NCBI RefSeq assembly: GCF_023161665.1
Contig: NZ_JALNTW010000012.1
Location: 62,001 to 126,000, forward strand
Reading direction: 5' to 3'
DNA length: 64,000 nucleotides
Source of the DNA: Shewanella sp. 1CM18E
Lineage (GTDB): Bacteria > Pseudomonadota > Gammaproteobacteria > Enterobacterales > Shewanellaceae
The notes below the pieces were generated by a model. It was not told where the DNA came from and ran no database searches. It worked only from the letters and a program-made list of their open reading frames with translations. The translations under genes were made by a program, and so were the position numbers. Below, in pieces: positions 36,063-47,603 of this stretch (positions within the stretch are counted from its first letter, which is position 1; every line of letters starts with the position of its first letter).

Positions 36063-36520
36063 AATTTGTGCCTTACAAAAAATTCCTCAACACTGCTGTT
36101 GAAAGCTTTTTTTTAATAGGTGCCAGATAAGCTGGTGCCCTTCCAAAAGTGGGCTACCATTTTGTACCTGATATAATACCAATCAGTATAAACATTTAGT
36201 CGTGCTTTAATGACATTCGCTCCATCTGACCTCCATGGATGGAGGAAATGTCTTATGTATGTCTGGAACATACAAGACCATGCAGCTTGCAACGAGTGAA
36301 GAGCATAATCAAACTAGGTTTAAACTCCCGCTTTGCTTATTAACAGCCACAGCATCAAAATCACTAAACATCGCCATTCTGGAGCGTTTTGAGCTACCTA
36401 CTTCTGTGTTGAATAGCTTTGTAAGGAAATAGCCATTATTGCAGCTTTTCGCCTTGAATCAGTTTGCCAAAAATCGCACTTAGTAGATCAATTTCTTATG
36501 CTGATTGCTATAAAGCAAAA
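36063..36520. other. Intergenic region with inverted repeats
   Basis: There is no credible gene in this region. It contains an inverted repeat CCTCCAT-GG-ATGGAGG (36230-36245) inside a wider imperfect hairpin, and a motif like TAATACCAATCAGTATAA (about 36173-36190) reminiscent of short repeats scattered in Shewanella and Vibrio genomes. A 65-codon frame (36235-36432) overlaps it and is not convincing. A mobile-element remnant is possible. Confidence 0.4.
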
Positions 36521-36550
36521 AAAGCCGCACCTCTTTCGAGATGCGGCTTT
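36521..36550 (-). terminator. Terminator of the RNase P RNA gene
   Basis: AAAGCCGCA (36521-36529) pairs with TGCGGCTTT (36542-36550) with the inner CTC/GAG extension. On the minus strand it ends in a run of seven T, and lies ten bases after the RNA 3' end. Confidence 0.85.
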
Positions 36551-36559
36551 TCTTTAAGT

Positions 36560-36904
<345 letters not shown>

Positions 36905-36908
36905 GCGG

Positions 36909-36937
36909 ATTATAGCTAAGCTCAAGCAACAAACCAA
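36909..36937 (-). promoter_or_regulatory. Promoter of rnpB
   Basis: On the minus strand TTGGTT (36937-36932) and TATAAT (36914-36909) are separated by exactly 17 bp. The start site would be close to the mature 5' end at about 36904. Confidence 0.75.
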
Positions 36938-37058
36938 GGACTTTCATGCATACTGTGAATTAGAGCTCCATCTATTAGCAATAGAGCCACTCATTCACTT
37001 AGCAATAGGCAACACTCACTCCAAACCAAGATCAAACGTTAGCCAATACAATTAGACC

Positions 37059-37901
37059 TTAAAGTCCTATCGCCAAACCATGCTTATAAAGTGCGTTCTT
37101 TTTAATATCGTAAATTTGACCAGCTACAGCAGCGGCTTTTTTCAATGGCAACTCTTCACACAGTAGTTTAAGCGTGTTGATTACTGTCGGCGAGAATTCA
37201 GACTCTTCATCACTGCGGTGACCATGGCACATTAATACGATTTCGCCACGCTGCTGGTTCGGATCATCTTTAACGGTTTGCAGCACTTCGGCAGCAGGGC
37301 CTGATAAAAATGTTTCAAAAGTTTTGGTCACTTCACGTGCCATCACGATTTCACGGTCCTCACCTAAAGCGACAACTAAAGACTCTAGACTGTGCACAAT
37401 ACGATGCGGTGACTCATAAAAAATCAATGTGCGCGGGTCATCTTTGAGCGCAGTTAATTTATCTAACCTTGCCTTTTCTTTTGATGGCAAAAAGCCCTCA
37501 AAAGAGAAACGGTCAGATGGTAAACCTGACGCGCATAACGCAGTAATTGCCGCGCAAGGGCCTGGTAACGGGATAACATTAAACCCGGCATCACGCACTT
37601 GTTTTACTAAGTGATAGCCAGGATCTGAGATCAACGGTGTGCCTGCATCTGAAATCAAGGCCACAGCTTCACCATTACCCAGCTTTTGAATGATCCACTG
37701 CGCTCTGTCACGTTCATTGTGGTCATGCAACGCCGTTTTACGGGTTTCAATGCCAAAGTGGCTTAATAACTTGCCACTGTGTCGAGTGTCTTCACAGGCG
37801 ATAAGTGATACCTGATTCAGCACCTCTAATGCACGGCTACTGATGTCTCCTAAATTCCCAATCGGAGTGGGAACAATGTAAAGCGCGACCGACAGGTCCA
37901 T
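37059..37901 (-). CDS. rsmI: 16S rRNA 2'-O-methyltransferase RsmI
   Basis: The 280-residue protein has the RsmI/YraL motifs: [21 protein letters not shown] at the N-terminus, [27 protein letters not shown] and [12 protein letters not shown]. It methylates the ribose of C1402 of 16S rRNA with S-adenosylmethionine. I start at the ATG 37899-37901, with AGAGG six bases upstream; a longer frame to 37928 adds MPTLNTEVD, which is not conserved. It is divergent from lpoA, as in many gammaproteobacteria. Confidence 0.94.
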   Translation of the reverse strand: MDLSVALYIVPTPIGNLGDISSRALEVLNQVSLIACEDTRHSGKLLSHFGIETRKTALHDHNERDRAQWIIQKLGNGEAVALISDAGTPLISDPGYHLVKQVRDAGFNVIPLPGPCAAITALCASGLPSDRFSFEGFLPSKEKARLDKLTALKDDPRTLIFYESPHRIVHSLESLVVALGEDREIVMAREVTKTFETFLSGPAAEVLQTVKDDPNQQRGEIVLMCHGHRSDEESEFSPTVINTLKLLCEELPLKKAAAVAGQIYDIKKNALYKHGLAIGL

Positions 37902-38003
37902 ATCTACCTCTGTATTGAGTGTTGGCAAGAGTTTCTAACAATACTTTCGCCAAGGGGAAGAGCAGGTTAAACTAATAGCAGCATCTTACCAGAGTGAAGA
38001 CCC

Positions 38004-39878
38004 GTGTTAAAAAGACTGAATACAACAAAATTTATTTCTTGCGCGATTTTATCTGCAGTTTTGTTCGGTTGCGGCACGACGTCTGCACCGGTAAAGACTG
38101 AAAAGACTGAGGTTTCTCTAGCTTCAGTAACTCAGGCATCATCGCAATATCTTGCATTAGCCGCTAACGAAAAAAATAAGCAAAACCGCGATAAGTACGT
38201 TTTACTTGCCGCGCACGCCTTCATAAATGAAGGAAATGCTAGCGCAGCAGATAAAGCGCTAAAATCTATTGCCCAAGATCTTAGCCAAGAACCTGAGATA
38301 CTTGCCGAGCATATCTACCTGTCAGCCCGCGTATTAGAGATGGTTTCAACTTATGACCACGCCCTGCGCGAGCTGAATTACCCAAGCAATTGGTCACTAC
38401 CAAACTGGCAATGGGTTAGCTATTACCAATTTAAAGCTCACTTATATCAATCAATCAACCAACCCATTGATGAAGTAAGGCAATTAAGCTTACTCAGCAA
38501 ATACTTACCTGCTTCACAAGCAGTTGAGGTCAACGATAAGATTTGGGGTTCATTGCAGCCTATTAGCGAGCAAACCTTACTCAACTTTAAAGATGACACT
38601 GCAAACCCAATCTTTGCCGGTTGGATTCAGCTAGCTTATATCGCTAAACATTATGCGGTTGACCCTAACGATTTAGTGCGTCACTTAGGCAGCTGGCAGC
38701 AATTAAATCCGCGTCACCCTGCTGCTGCAAAGTTGCCTACTGACTTAGAAAAGGCACTTAACACCCAGCCTTATCAGCCTAAGAACATTGCAGTATTACT
38801 GCCATTGACGGGTCCGCGCGCCACAATTGCTAACACAGTCAAACAAGGCATTATTGCTAACTACATGGCCAAGGGTGATGACGATATTGCGCTAAACTTT
38901 TTTGATACAGCAACAGGCGCGCAAGCGGCTTATCAACAAGCTGTTACTGCAGGTGCAGAGTTTATTATTGGTCCTTTACTGCAATCAGAAGTTGAGCAGC
39001 TACAAAACATGACGCCAACAGCTGAAGCGGTATCTCCAGTCACGCCGACTGCTGCAGTTACTCCGGTTACGAGCAAAACTATCCCACAACTGTATTTAAA
39101 CCATATTGATACGTTTACTGCAGATCCAGACAAGTTCTTTTTTGCATTATCACCAACCGATGAAGCAATTGATGCCGCTCAGCGCCTATATAACGACGGT
39201 ATTAAGCAGCCACTACTGCTGGTAAGTAACGACGCAATTGGCCGCCGCATGGCTGAAAGCTTTAATGGCGCATGGCAAACACTGACTAACAACGCTGCGG
39301 AAATTCATTACTATGATGGCGGTGACAAAATGAAAGTCACGGTACAAAAGTCATTAGGTGTCATTGACAGTAAAGAGCGTATTGCTCGTATCAAAGCGAT
39401 ACTAACGCCTAAAATTGAAGCCGATTTTCGATCTCGTCGCGACATTGATGCTATTTACATGATTTCAGCCAGTAAAGATTTAGCACTATTAAAGCCTTTT
39501 ATTGACGTGAACTTTAGCGTGTTTGCGGAACCTGTACCGCTTTATACCACCAGCCGCAGCCGCGTTGAAGGCAACGACCGTGAGACCGCTAACGAACTTA
39601 ATAACCTCACCATTAGCGACATTCCTTGGTTGATAACACCAAACACAGAAACTCGCATGGTTAACGAACTATGGCCAAATTGGAGCAACGGTCGTAAACG
39701 CCTGTATATCATGGGTTATGATGCTCTTGATTTAGTCGGCAAGCTCGCGCAAATGCGCGCACTACCGGGCTACCAATTTACCGGACGCAGCGGCATGTTA
39801 TCCGTTCAGCCAGATGGCACATTGAACCGCCAACTTAGCTGGGGTCGTTACCAAAGAGGTAACTTACGCCCGCTGTAA
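38004..39878 (+). CDS. lpoA: Outer-membrane lipoprotein LpoA, activator of PBP1A
   Basis: The 624-residue protein starts at a GTG (38004) and has a lipoprotein signal ending in LFGC (Cys23). The N-terminal half (about 45-240) is helical and TPR-like; the C-terminal half (about 255-620) resembles a periplasmic binding protein, starting at NIAVLLPLTGPRATIANTVKQG. LpoA stimulates the peptidoglycan synthase PBP1A, whose gene mrcA is at 56288-58843 in this window. It starts the lpoA-yraN-diaA-dolP set. Confidence 0.92.
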   Translation: MLKRLNTTKFISCAILSAVLFGCGTTSAPVKTEKTEVSLASVTQASSQYLALAANEKNKQNRDKYVLLAAHAFINEGNASAADKALKSIAQDLSQEPEILAEHIYLSARVLEMVSTYDHALRELNYPSNWSLPNWQWVSYYQFKAHLYQSINQPIDEVRQLSLLSKYLPASQAVEVNDKIWGSLQPISEQTLLNFKDDTANPIFAGWIQLAYIAKHYAVDPNDLVRHLGSWQQLNPRHPAAAKLPTDLEKALNTQPYQPKNIAVLLPLTGPRATIANTVKQGIIANYMAKGDDDIALNFFDTATGAQAAYQQAVTAGAEFIIGPLLQSEVEQLQNMTPTAEAVSPVTPTAAVTPVTSKTIPQLYLNHIDTFTADPDKFFFALSPTDEAIDAAQRLYNDGIKQPLLLVSNDAIGRRMAESFNGAWQTLTNNAAEIHYYDGGDKMKVTVQKSLGVIDSKERIARIKAILTPKIEADFRSRRDIDAIYMISASKDLALLKPFIDVNFSVFAEPVPLYTTSRSRVEGNDRETANELNNLTISDIPWLITPNTETRMVNELWPNWSNGRKRLYIMGYDALDLVGKLAQMRALPGYQFTGRSGMLSVQPDGTLNRQLSWGRYQRGNLRPL

Positions 39879-39991
39879 AGTCGATATATAATGTCTTTAA
39901 CCTTATTTACAGTTAAATAAGTCGAGGCAAATAGTCTCGGCTCATGCTTTAAGATATAGTCAAATTTAAGCTACAAGGACGAGCAAGTTTG

Positions 39992-40330
39992 ATGGTAAAT
40001 ACCAATGACCAAGGCCAAATTGCCGAATACAATGCACGCCAGTATTTGGAACAACGCGGGCTAACTTTTGTCGAACAAAACGTACGCTATCGTTTTGGCG
40101 AAATCGACCTAGTAATGAAAGATGGCAGCGATTGGGTCTTTGTTGAGGTAAAATACCGCTCTCCATCGCGTTATGGTGGTGCAGTTAACGCGCTAAGCGC
40201 AGCACAAAGCCAGCGTATAAGAAAAGCGGCAAGCCATTACATACAGTTAAATCGAATTGACGCCGTCTGTCGTTTCGATGTTATTGCGGCCGACCCTCAA
40301 GGGGTTCAATGGATCCGCGATGCCTTTTAA
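39992..40330 (+). CDS. yraN: YraN/UPF0102-family nuclease-fold protein
   Basis: The 112-residue protein has a restriction-endonuclease-like core, with [14 protein letters not shown] and [10 protein letters not shown] (about residues 32-55), which gives the acidic and lysine residues typical of this fold. Its function is not settled. I start at the ATG 39992; an in-frame TTG just before it (39989) is equally placed for the AAGGA site. It lies between lpoA and diaA in the conserved order. Confidence 0.88.
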   Translation: MVNTNDQGQIAEYNARQYLEQRGLTFVEQNVRYRFGEIDLVMKDGSDWVFVEVKYRSPSRYGGAVNALSAAQSQRIRKAASHYIQLNRIDAVCRFDVIAADPQGVQWIRDAF

Positions 40331-40383
40331 ATAGTTTAATTTTCATCTGCACCACCTAGCTATAAGTGGGCAAATAAACATAG

Positions 40384-41552
<1,169 letters not shown>

Positions 41553-41580
41553 TCCCCCTACTGATATTTGACTTAGAAAA

Positions 41581-42465
41581 TCATCCCGCTTTTTGCTCGA
41601 TGATTTTTTTTGGCTTCAACAATGCAATACGCGCAGCAAGCCAAGGTAAAATTAGCGATGGCAGCACAATAAAGCCCGCTCCAACCCAGCTTAAGCCATC
41701 CAACCATTCGTCAAACAGCAACCAACCAAACAACACACAAAACAGTAAACCAGTGTATTCAGCAATTGCTATCTGGCTCGCCTGCGCTTTGCGATAAGCC
41801 AATACGCACGACCAATGATAAGCGAGTAAAAAGCTATTACTCAGCGCAGCCATGCCTATTAGAGTCCAGTTTACCCCTTCAAAACCCTGTACTAACACCA
41901 TAATCAATGTCAGTGGAATGCTGAGAATGTTATAGAGCATTAGAGTCACAGTTGGGCTTTCAGTTTCCGGTAATTTACGCAGTGCGAGTTGGTTTAACGC
42001 AAAAGTAAATGCCGAGATTAATACCGCAATACCAAACCAATTAATTTCACTTGGGCGTAATAAAATCAAAATACCAATAAAGCCCAAAATAGTCGCTGCC
42101 CACTGGATAGCTGTCACTTTCTCTTTTAAAAATACACAGCCCATCAAGACAATCATTAATGGCGCCGAAAAAAATAACGAGCTCACTGTAGCCATAGGTA
42201 ATGACATCAATCCCATGATCAAACAAACCGCACCCAAAGCCCCGGTATTTGAGCGAAAGAAGTGCACTTTTAAATGCTTCGTTGAGGGCCTTTTTGCATA
42301 AATCCACAGTGGGAATAGCATGAGCACCGACAGCAATTGCCTCAGTAGCAGAAAGGTTGCAGCATTACTGCCTTCGGGGATCCATTTGATAGACACATCA
42401 TACAAGGCACTAAAAAGGTTACCAAAAACGAGTATTGCCATTGCAATCATGACGTTGGTTTTCAT
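41581..42465 (-). CDS. EamA-family (DMT) transporter
   Basis: The 294-residue protein has ten membrane segments in two EamA halves (about 5-140 and 150-285), typical of DMT-superfamily carriers. The substrate is unknown. A perfect 9-bp inverted repeat lies 18-41 bp upstream of its start codon, between it and a divergent LysR gene, so the LysR protein is likely to regulate it. Confidence 0.85.
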   Translation of the reverse strand: MKTNVMIAMAILVFGNLFSALYDVSIKWIPEGSNAATFLLLRQLLSVLMLFPLWIYAKRPSTKHLKVHFFRSNTGALGAVCLIMGLMSLPMATVSSLFFSAPLMIVLMGCVFLKEKVTAIQWAATILGFIGILILLRPSEINWFGIAVLISAFTFALNQLALRKLPETESPTVTLMLYNILSIPLTLIMVLVQGFEGVNWTLIGMAALSNSFLLAYHWSCVLAYRKAQASQIAIAEYTGLLFCVLFGWLLFDEWLDGLSWVGAGFIVLPSLILPWLAARIALLKPKKIIEQKAG

Positions 42466-42482
42466 CTATATTCCGCTGTAGA

Positions 42483-42506
42483 GCATATTATCTGCGCATA
42501 ATATGC
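42483..42506. promoter_or_regulatory. Perfect 9-bp inverted repeat between the EamA and LysR genes
   Basis: GCATATTAT (42483-42491) and ATAATATGC (42498-42506) are separated by CTGCGC. The element is 18 bp upstream of the EamA start codon and 103 bp upstream of the LysR start codon. It is the only strong dyad in the divergent promoter region. Confidence 0.55.
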
Positions 42507-42608
42507 CTCTAAAATACCGAACTAAAATGATGTTTTTTCGCTATACATGAATTAAATTAATACCATGATAAGCATCACTCATAAAATTCATCCATTAGGC
42601 TTAGGATA

Positions 42609-43481
42609 ATGCGTAAACTACCGCCACTTCGAGCACTACAGGTTTTTGAGGCCGCAGCCAGACAATCGCACTTTTCCAGAGCAGCAGCGGAACTGTGTAT
42701 CACCCAAAGCGCCGTGTCTCACCAAGTAAAACAGCTAGAAGAGCATTATGGCGAACGTTTATTTAAGCGTGAAGGCAGGCAACTTAACCTCACCGCTAAA
42801 GGCACTTTGCTTTATAACGGTCTAGAGCAAATTTTTAATGAGTTGAGCGATTTAAGTATTAAAATCAGTGGCGAAAGTAATGATCAGTTGCGCCTCGCGG
42901 TATATAGCTCGTTTGCGATTAAATGGTTGATCCCAAGGCTCAGTGATTTTAGGCGTCAGCATCCGCAAATTAAAATTCGCCTCGACATGATGACCAATGA
43001 TCCCGAATTAACAGATAACGTCGCAGACATGTTTATTACCGGGCAAAGTGGTCAACTAGGCTTTCATCACCACGTACTGCATAAAGAACGGTTAATTCCT
43101 GTGATTAGCCCTAGCTTGTTAAATCCAGACAAAAGTGCCATTGAAGAGCTTAGGTTACACCCATTGTTAACTGTTGATGAAGGGCCGCTAGGACTAGATT
43201 GGGACAGGTGGTTTGTAGCCAATAAGGTGCAATTACCTGCTGAGCAACAGCAGCATATTTTTAGCCACGTTTTAATGGCAATTGAAGCAGCCATCGCGGG
43301 CCAAGGTATCGCGTTAGCGTCTGACTTTATGGTGCAGGCAGATATTGAAAGAGGCCTGTTAATCGAGCTTGATTTACCGGATATTTTAACCGGGTTCGAG
43401 TTTCAGTTTAGCTGTAAACAACGACGCCTAAAAGAACCTGCTATCGCTGCATTTGTCACTTGGCTAGCTACCCAAGAATAA
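42609..43481 (+). CDS. GcvA-like LysR-family regulator
   Basis: The 290-residue protein starts with RKLPPLRALQVFEAAARQSHFSRAAAELCITQSAVSHQVKQLEEHYG, typical of the GcvA branch, followed by the usual effector half with FVTWLATQE at the end. It is divergent from the EamA gene and convergent with trpS, with a strong terminator between. It probably controls the EamA transporter; the effector is unknown. Confidence 0.87.
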   Translation: MRKLPPLRALQVFEAAARQSHFSRAAAELCITQSAVSHQVKQLEEHYGERLFKREGRQLNLTAKGTLLYNGLEQIFNELSDLSIKISGESNDQLRLAVYSSFAIKWLIPRLSDFRRQHPQIKIRLDMMTNDPELTDNVADMFITGQSGQLGFHHHVLHKERLIPVISPSLLNPDKSAIEELRLHPLLTVDEGPLGLDWDRWFVANKVQLPAEQQQHIFSHVLMAIEAAIAGQGIALASDFMVQADIERGLLIELDLPDILTGFEFQFSCKQRRLKEPAIAAFVTWLATQE

Positions 43482-43503
43482 ATGACTTATATGCAAGCAA
43501 TAA

Positions 43504-43529
43504 AAAAACCAGCGATATCGCTGGTTTTT
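43504..43529. terminator. Bidirectional terminator between lysR and trpS
   Basis: The palindrome CCAGCGATATCGCTGG (43509-43524) is flanked by an A-run and TTTTT, so it works on both strands for the convergent genes. Confidence 0.85.
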
Positions 43530-43546
43530 ATATTGAGCTTTCAAGC

Positions 43547-44557
43547 TTAAACGATAAGACCAATCTTCTCGTATACGCTCTTAATAGTTGCTTCTGCGCG
43601 GATTTGCGCTTTCTCTGCACCTTCTTTCATCACTTGATTCAAGAACGCTTGATCAGCACGGTACTCTTTAAAGCGCTGCTGAATAGGCTCTAGCATACCA
43701 ACTACCGCTTCACCTGTTGCAACTTTCAAGTGGCCATACATCTTGCCTTCAAACTCGGCTTCAAGGCTAGCAATTGACTGGCCAGTACAACCAGACATTA
43801 GGCTCAATAAGTTAGACACACCAGGCTTTTCAGCCACATCAAAGCGCACTACTGGCGGCTCTTCACTATCAGTCATCGCCTTTTTAACTTTCTTCAAGAT
43901 CGCTTTAGGATCTTCGAGCAGACCAATAACGTTATTACGGTTATCGTCAGACTTAGACATCTTTTTAAGCGGGTCTTGCAGTGACATTACCTTAGCGCCG
44001 TGCTCAGGAATGAATGGCTCTGGTACTACAAATGTTTCGCCGTATGCATTGTTGAAACGCGTTGCAATATCACGAGTCAACTCAAGGTGTTGCTTTTGGT
44101 CTTGACCTACTGGGATCTCATTTGCTTGATAAAGCAAAATGTCAGCAGCCATTAATACTGGATAGCCAAATAAACCAACGTTGATATTGTTAGCATGTTT
44201 TTGCGACTTATCTTTAAACTGAGTCATGCGGTTAAGCTCACCCATTTGGGTGTAACAGTTTAATGCCCAGCCAAGTTGAGTATGCTGCGGAACCTGTGAC
44301 TGAATAAATACAGTGCTCTTTTTAGGATCAACACCACAAGCTAAGTACAGTGCTAGCGTATCAAGGCAAGCTTCACGTAATTTAACTGGATCTTGTCTGA
44401 CAGTAATCGCATGCAGGTCAACGACGCAATAAAGGCAATCATGACTATCTTGCATTGCAACCCACTGACGTAACGCGCCCATATAGTTGCCGATGGTAAG
44501 CTCGCCTGATGGCTGCGCTCCGCTTAGAACTACTGGTTTCGTTAGGGGGGTCGTCAT
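43547..44557 (-). CDS. trpS: Tryptophanyl-tRNA synthetase
   Basis: The 336-residue class I synthetase has the HIGH-like motif [16 protein letters not shown] (about residues 16-31) and KMSKSDDN (about 198-205). Length matches E. coli TrpS (334). It charges tRNA-Trp in the cytoplasm. It is the last gene of the rpe-gph-trpS unit, 5 bp after gph. Confidence 0.97.
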   Translation of the reverse strand: MTTPLTKPVVLSGAQPSGELTIGNYMGALRQWVAMQDSHDCLYCVVDLHAITVRQDPVKLREACLDTLALYLACGVDPKKSTVFIQSQVPQHTQLGWALNCYTQMGELNRMTQFKDKSQKHANNINVGLFGYPVLMAADILLYQANEIPVGQDQKQHLELTRDIATRFNNAYGETFVVPEPFIPEHGAKVMSLQDPLKKMSKSDDNRNNVIGLLEDPKAILKKVKKAMTDSEEPPVVRFDVAEKPGVSNLLSLMSGCTGQSIASLEAEFEGKMYGHLKVATGEAVVGMLEPIQQRFKEYRADQAFLNQVMKEGAEKAQIRAEATIKSVYEKIGLIV

Positions 44558-44562
44558 CTTGT

Positions 44563-45261
44563 TTATTGCTCCGTTGCGTTGTCGCGCAGTTTAAGTAGCG
44601 CGGTTATTTCACTAAATTGTTCACATACGGCATCAGGGCCGCTTAGCCCGATATCTTCACCGTAGTTATAGCCATAGGTCAAGCCCACAGAGGCAACCTT
44701 AGCTGCTTTTGCTGCAATAATGTCGTTCTTTGAGTCTCCGACCATTAATAACTGCTCAGCAGGCAGCTGCCACTCATGCAAAATATGCTGTAGCGGCAAT
44801 GGATCTGGCTTCATCTTAGCGAGTGAATCACCGCCGAGTACCAAATCAAAGTATTGGTTAAGATTAAATGACTCAAGCAATGGAATAGTAAACTCATATG
44901 GCTTGTTGGTCACAATAGCCATTTGATAACCGGCTTGCTTGAGCTGAACTAGAACCGCCTCAACACCTGCATATAACACGCTGTGCTGTTGTAAATTAAG
45001 CTTATAAAAATGCATAAAACGGGGCATGGTAGTTTGCAACTGTTCTTCGCTGACCGCGCTTTCAAGTGCAAACGTTAATGCTCTACGCATTAGCATTTCA
45101 GCGCCATTACCTACCCAGCTGCGCACCATATCATCGGTACATAATGGCAAATTCAACTCATCAAGTACGGCGCGAGTTGCCGCAGCAAGATCTGGAACGC
45201 TATCGATTAGCGTTCCATCCAAGTCAAATGCCACTGCTTTTATTTGACTAAAAGGGCTCAT
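44563..45261 (-). CDS. gph: Phosphoglycolate phosphatase
   Basis: The 232-residue HAD phosphatase has [15 protein letters not shown] (residues 12-26) with the Asp nucleophile, the TNKP motif (IVTNKPYEF) and [12 protein letters not shown], then VGDSKNDI. It removes phosphate from 2-phosphoglycolate, a product of DNA repair. It is 3 bp after rpe and 5 bp before trpS, the normal order. Confidence 0.92.
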   Translation of the reverse strand: MSPFSQIKAVAFDLDGTLIDSVPDLAAATRAVLDELNLPLCTDDMVRSWVGNGAEMLMRRALTFALESAVSEEQLQTTMPRFMHFYKLNLQQHSVLYAGVEAVLVQLKQAGYQMAIVTNKPYEFTIPLLESFNLNQYFDLVLGGDSLAKMKPDPLPLQHILHEWQLPAEQLLMVGDSKNDIIAAKAAKVASVGLTYGYNYGEDIGLSGPDAVCEQFSEITALLKLRDNATEQ

Positions 45262-45264
45262 TAA

Positions 45265-45939
45265 TTACGCCTCGATGCTTGCTAATTCAGTGCGCATTTC
45301 ATCAATTACGGCTTTGTAATCTGGAGTATTAAAAATAGCAGAGCCCGCAACAAACATATCCGCACCTGCAGCAGCAATCTCAGCGATATTGTCAACTTTA
45401 ACGCCACCATCCACTTGTAAACGAATGTCGTAACCGCTGTCGTCAATCAACTTTCGCACTTGGCGTAGCTTATCTAGCGTTGAAGGAATAAATGATTGAC
45501 CACCAAAACCTGGGTTCACTGACATCAGCAAGATCACGTCTAGCTTGTCCATTACATGATCTAAATAATGCAGTGGTGTTGCAGGGTTAAATACCAAACC
45601 GGCCTTACAGCCTGATTCTTTAATTAATTGTAATGTTCGGTCAATGTGCTCAGACGCTTCTGGGTGAAAAGTAATAATAGACGCGCCGGCTTTAGCAAAA
45701 TCTGGAATGATTCTATCAACAGGCTTAACCATTAAGTGCACATCAATATCGGCAGTTACGCCGTAATTACGCAGGGCTTGGCACACCATAGGACCAATAG
45801 TTAGGTTAGGCACATAATGGTTATCCATAACATCAAAATGAACAACATCAGCCCCCGCATTTAATACGGCATCAACATCTTCACCTAGACGCGCAAAATC
45901 GGCAGACAAAATAGAAGGAGCAATCAAAAATGGACGCAT
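45265..45939 (-). CDS. rpe: Ribulose-phosphate 3-epimerase
   Basis: The 224-residue TIM-barrel enzyme has [13 protein letters not shown] (residues 7-19), [17 protein letters not shown] (about 35-51), [20 protein letters not shown] and DGGVKVDNI motifs. It interconverts ribulose 5-phosphate and xylulose 5-phosphate in the pentose phosphate pathway. It heads the rpe-gph-trpS operon; in many relatives this follows dam, but here two plus-strand genes lie in between. Confidence 0.95.
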   Translation of the reverse strand: MRPFLIAPSILSADFARLGEDVDAVLNAGADVVHFDVMDNHYVPNLTIGPMVCQALRNYGVTADIDVHLMVKPVDRIIPDFAKAGASIITFHPEASEHIDRTLQLIKESGCKAGLVFNPATPLHYLDHVMDKLDVILLMSVNPGFGGQSFIPSTLDKLRQVRKLIDDSGYDIRLQVDGGVKVDNIAEIAAAGADMFVAGSAIFNTPDYKAVIDEMRTELASIEA

Positions 45940-46102
45940 AACGAACTCACCTGAATGTTTAAGAAGTACGCTATTCTACCTGCTGCAGCTATAGCCCTCC
46001 ACACCTGAACGCCCATTTAAGCCAATTAGCAGAGATAAAATTATTCATAGAAACAGCAAAATATAATTTACTCTTTAAAAATGTTTAAAATATGAGCGGC
46101 TT

Positions 46103-46111
46103 TGCTATAAT
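46103..46111 (+). promoter_or_regulatory. Extended -10 element upstream of a small exported-protein gene
   Basis: TGC-TATAAT (46103-46111) is an extended -10 box 30 bp before the ATG at 46141. No good -35 box is present, which fits this promoter type. Confidence 0.4.
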
Positions 46112-46140
46112 ACTGCGACTAGGTTTGTAATGGAGGCAAA

Positions 46141-46473
46141 ATGAAGGGACTATTTCAAAATACTGCAATGATAAAGTCAGCAGCAGTTCTCGCTTTTGCC
46201 TGCACCGTTGTTACCAGCTTAGCCTTATCATCAAAGTCTATTGATTCTGCTTCAGCCGCGTGCGCCTGCGACGCTGAAGAAAGCCATTACAATCCAAGCC
46301 TACCCGCTAGCCATCCGAGTAATCGCTGCGCAAGCCAAACTGATAATTTAAGTTGGAAAAGCTGGTTAACAGGCCAAAGCCAAACCAATCAACTGCACTT
46401 TATTGATCTGTTTGAATTGTTATACGGCCATGAAAGTGCGCCAATCAACAATAGCTCACCACTAAACAAGTAA
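46141..46473 (+). CDS. Small exported protein of unknown function
   Basis: The 110-residue protein has an N-terminal signal-like stretch (about residues 12-32) and a short region with three cysteines (ACACDAEESHYNP, and one at SNRCAS). It has no recognised domain. TGGAGG lies six bases before the ATG, an excellent site. The next gene begins 7 bp later. The pair lies between rpe and dam on the opposite strand to both. Confidence 0.7.
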   Translation: MKGLFQNTAMIKSAAVLAFACTVVTSLALSSKSIDSASAACACDAEESHYNPSLPASHPSNRCASQTDNLSWKSWLTGQSQTNQLHFIDLFELLYGHESAPINNSSPLNK

Positions 46474-46480
46474 GCTAACT

Positions 46481-46666
46481 ATGCTGCGCCATTTGTGGCA
46501 GGTTTTATCGAGTACTATTGCGGCATTTTTTGGAGTACAAACTAACAAGAATCGGCTGCGAGATTTTCAAACCTCTTCACCGATCCCATTCATTGTTATG
46601 GGCGTGATTGTAGCTATGGTATTTGTTGCTGGGTTACTGCTTATCGTTAATCAAGTTTTGGCTTAA
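46481..46666 (+). CDS. DUF2970-family small membrane protein
   Basis: The 61-residue protein has one membrane segment (about residues 37-59) and the DUF2970 N-terminal pattern LWQVLSSTIAAFFGVQTNKNRLRDF. The function of the family is unknown. There is no ribosome binding site of its own, and the upstream stop codon is 7 bp away, so it is probably translated by coupling. Confidence 0.82.
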   Translation: MLRHLWQVLSSTIAAFFGVQTNKNRLRDFQTSSPIPFIVMGVIVAMVFVAGLLLIVNQVLA

Positions 46667-46710
46667 GCCTAGGTAATAAGCCTTAAACGATAGCAATTAT
46701 CCGCAGAATA

Positions 46711-47550
46711 CTAGTCATTCTCGCTATGATAAGAGTCATCGTACAGAGCCATTAGCTCATCAACTTTCTTACGACCACTCCCCTTTTGACTAATATTGCG
46801 CTGCACCTGAATCGTGTCGAATCGAGCGCCATGGTATAACTCGCGCGTTAGCGGGATATCATGATTGCTAATTAACACAGGTATACCACGGTCTATAGCT
46901 GTGTGGCGTGCCTGTCTTGCAAGCAATGCTTGGTCATCGAGTGAAAAACCAGTTCCGACATAAGTCGTAAAGCTCGCTGTTGATGACAGCGGTGCATATG
47001 GCGGATCGCAATACACAACATCGCCAGCCTCGGTCATGTCTATCGCTTGCTCATAACCAATACAGTGAAATTCTGCATTTTGCGCTTTTTCTGAAAAAGC
47101 TCGGATCTCTTTTTCTGGGAAGTATGGCTTCTTATATGAACCAAACGGCACATTAAAACCACCTTTACGATTATAGCGGCATAAACCATTAAAACCGTGG
47201 CGATTCATGTATAAGAAGTACACTGAACGCTTGAAAGGATCTTTCGTGGCATTAAACGCGGTGCGGATTTTGTAGTAGGCTTCTTTTTCGTTCATCTCAG
47301 GAACAAAAAGTGCCTTCGCCGCTGCAATGTATTTTTCAGGCTCTTTTTGCACAATTTTGTACAAGTTAATCAAATCATGATTAATGTCGCACAATAAGTA
47401 GCGCTTGTAGTTGGTATTGAGAAACACTGAGCCAGCACCCACAAAAGGTTCGACCAAACGGTCACCTTGAGGAAGATGCGCAGATAAGGCTTCAATCAGT
47501 TTAAATTTTCCGCCAGCCCACTTTAAAAAGGCTCTTTGTTTTTTAATCAT
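46711..47550 (-). CDS. dam: DNA adenine methylase (GATC)
   Basis: The 279-residue enzyme has FVGAGSVFLNT (about residues 36-46) for S-adenosylmethionine and the catalytic DPPY in YCDPPYAPL (about 181-189). WAGGK and the target-recognition region with YNRKGGFNVPFG match Dam. It methylates adenine in GATC, which guides mismatch repair and replication. It follows damX by 53 bp in the usual order aroK-aroB-damX-dam. Confidence 0.96.
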   Translation of the reverse strand: MIKKQRAFLKWAGGKFKLIEALSAHLPQGDRLVEPFVGAGSVFLNTNYKRYLLCDINHDLINLYKIVQKEPEKYIAAAKALFVPEMNEKEAYYKIRTAFNATKDPFKRSVYFLYMNRHGFNGLCRYNRKGGFNVPFGSYKKPYFPEKEIRAFSEKAQNAEFHCIGYEQAIDMTEAGDVVYCDPPYAPLSSTASFTTYVGTGFSLDDQALLARQARHTAIDRGIPVLISNHDIPLTRELYHGARFDTIQVQRNISQKGSGRKKVDELMALYDDSYHSEND

Positions 47551-47603
47551 TTAAATTGATCGAATGCTTGTGAAAAAGACAGCTGTCGATTGTACTCTGT
47601 TTA

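Noticed and set aside
36235..36432. 65-codon plus-strand frame after ndh
   Set aside because: It starts inside an inverted repeat, has no ribosome binding site and no family resemblance.
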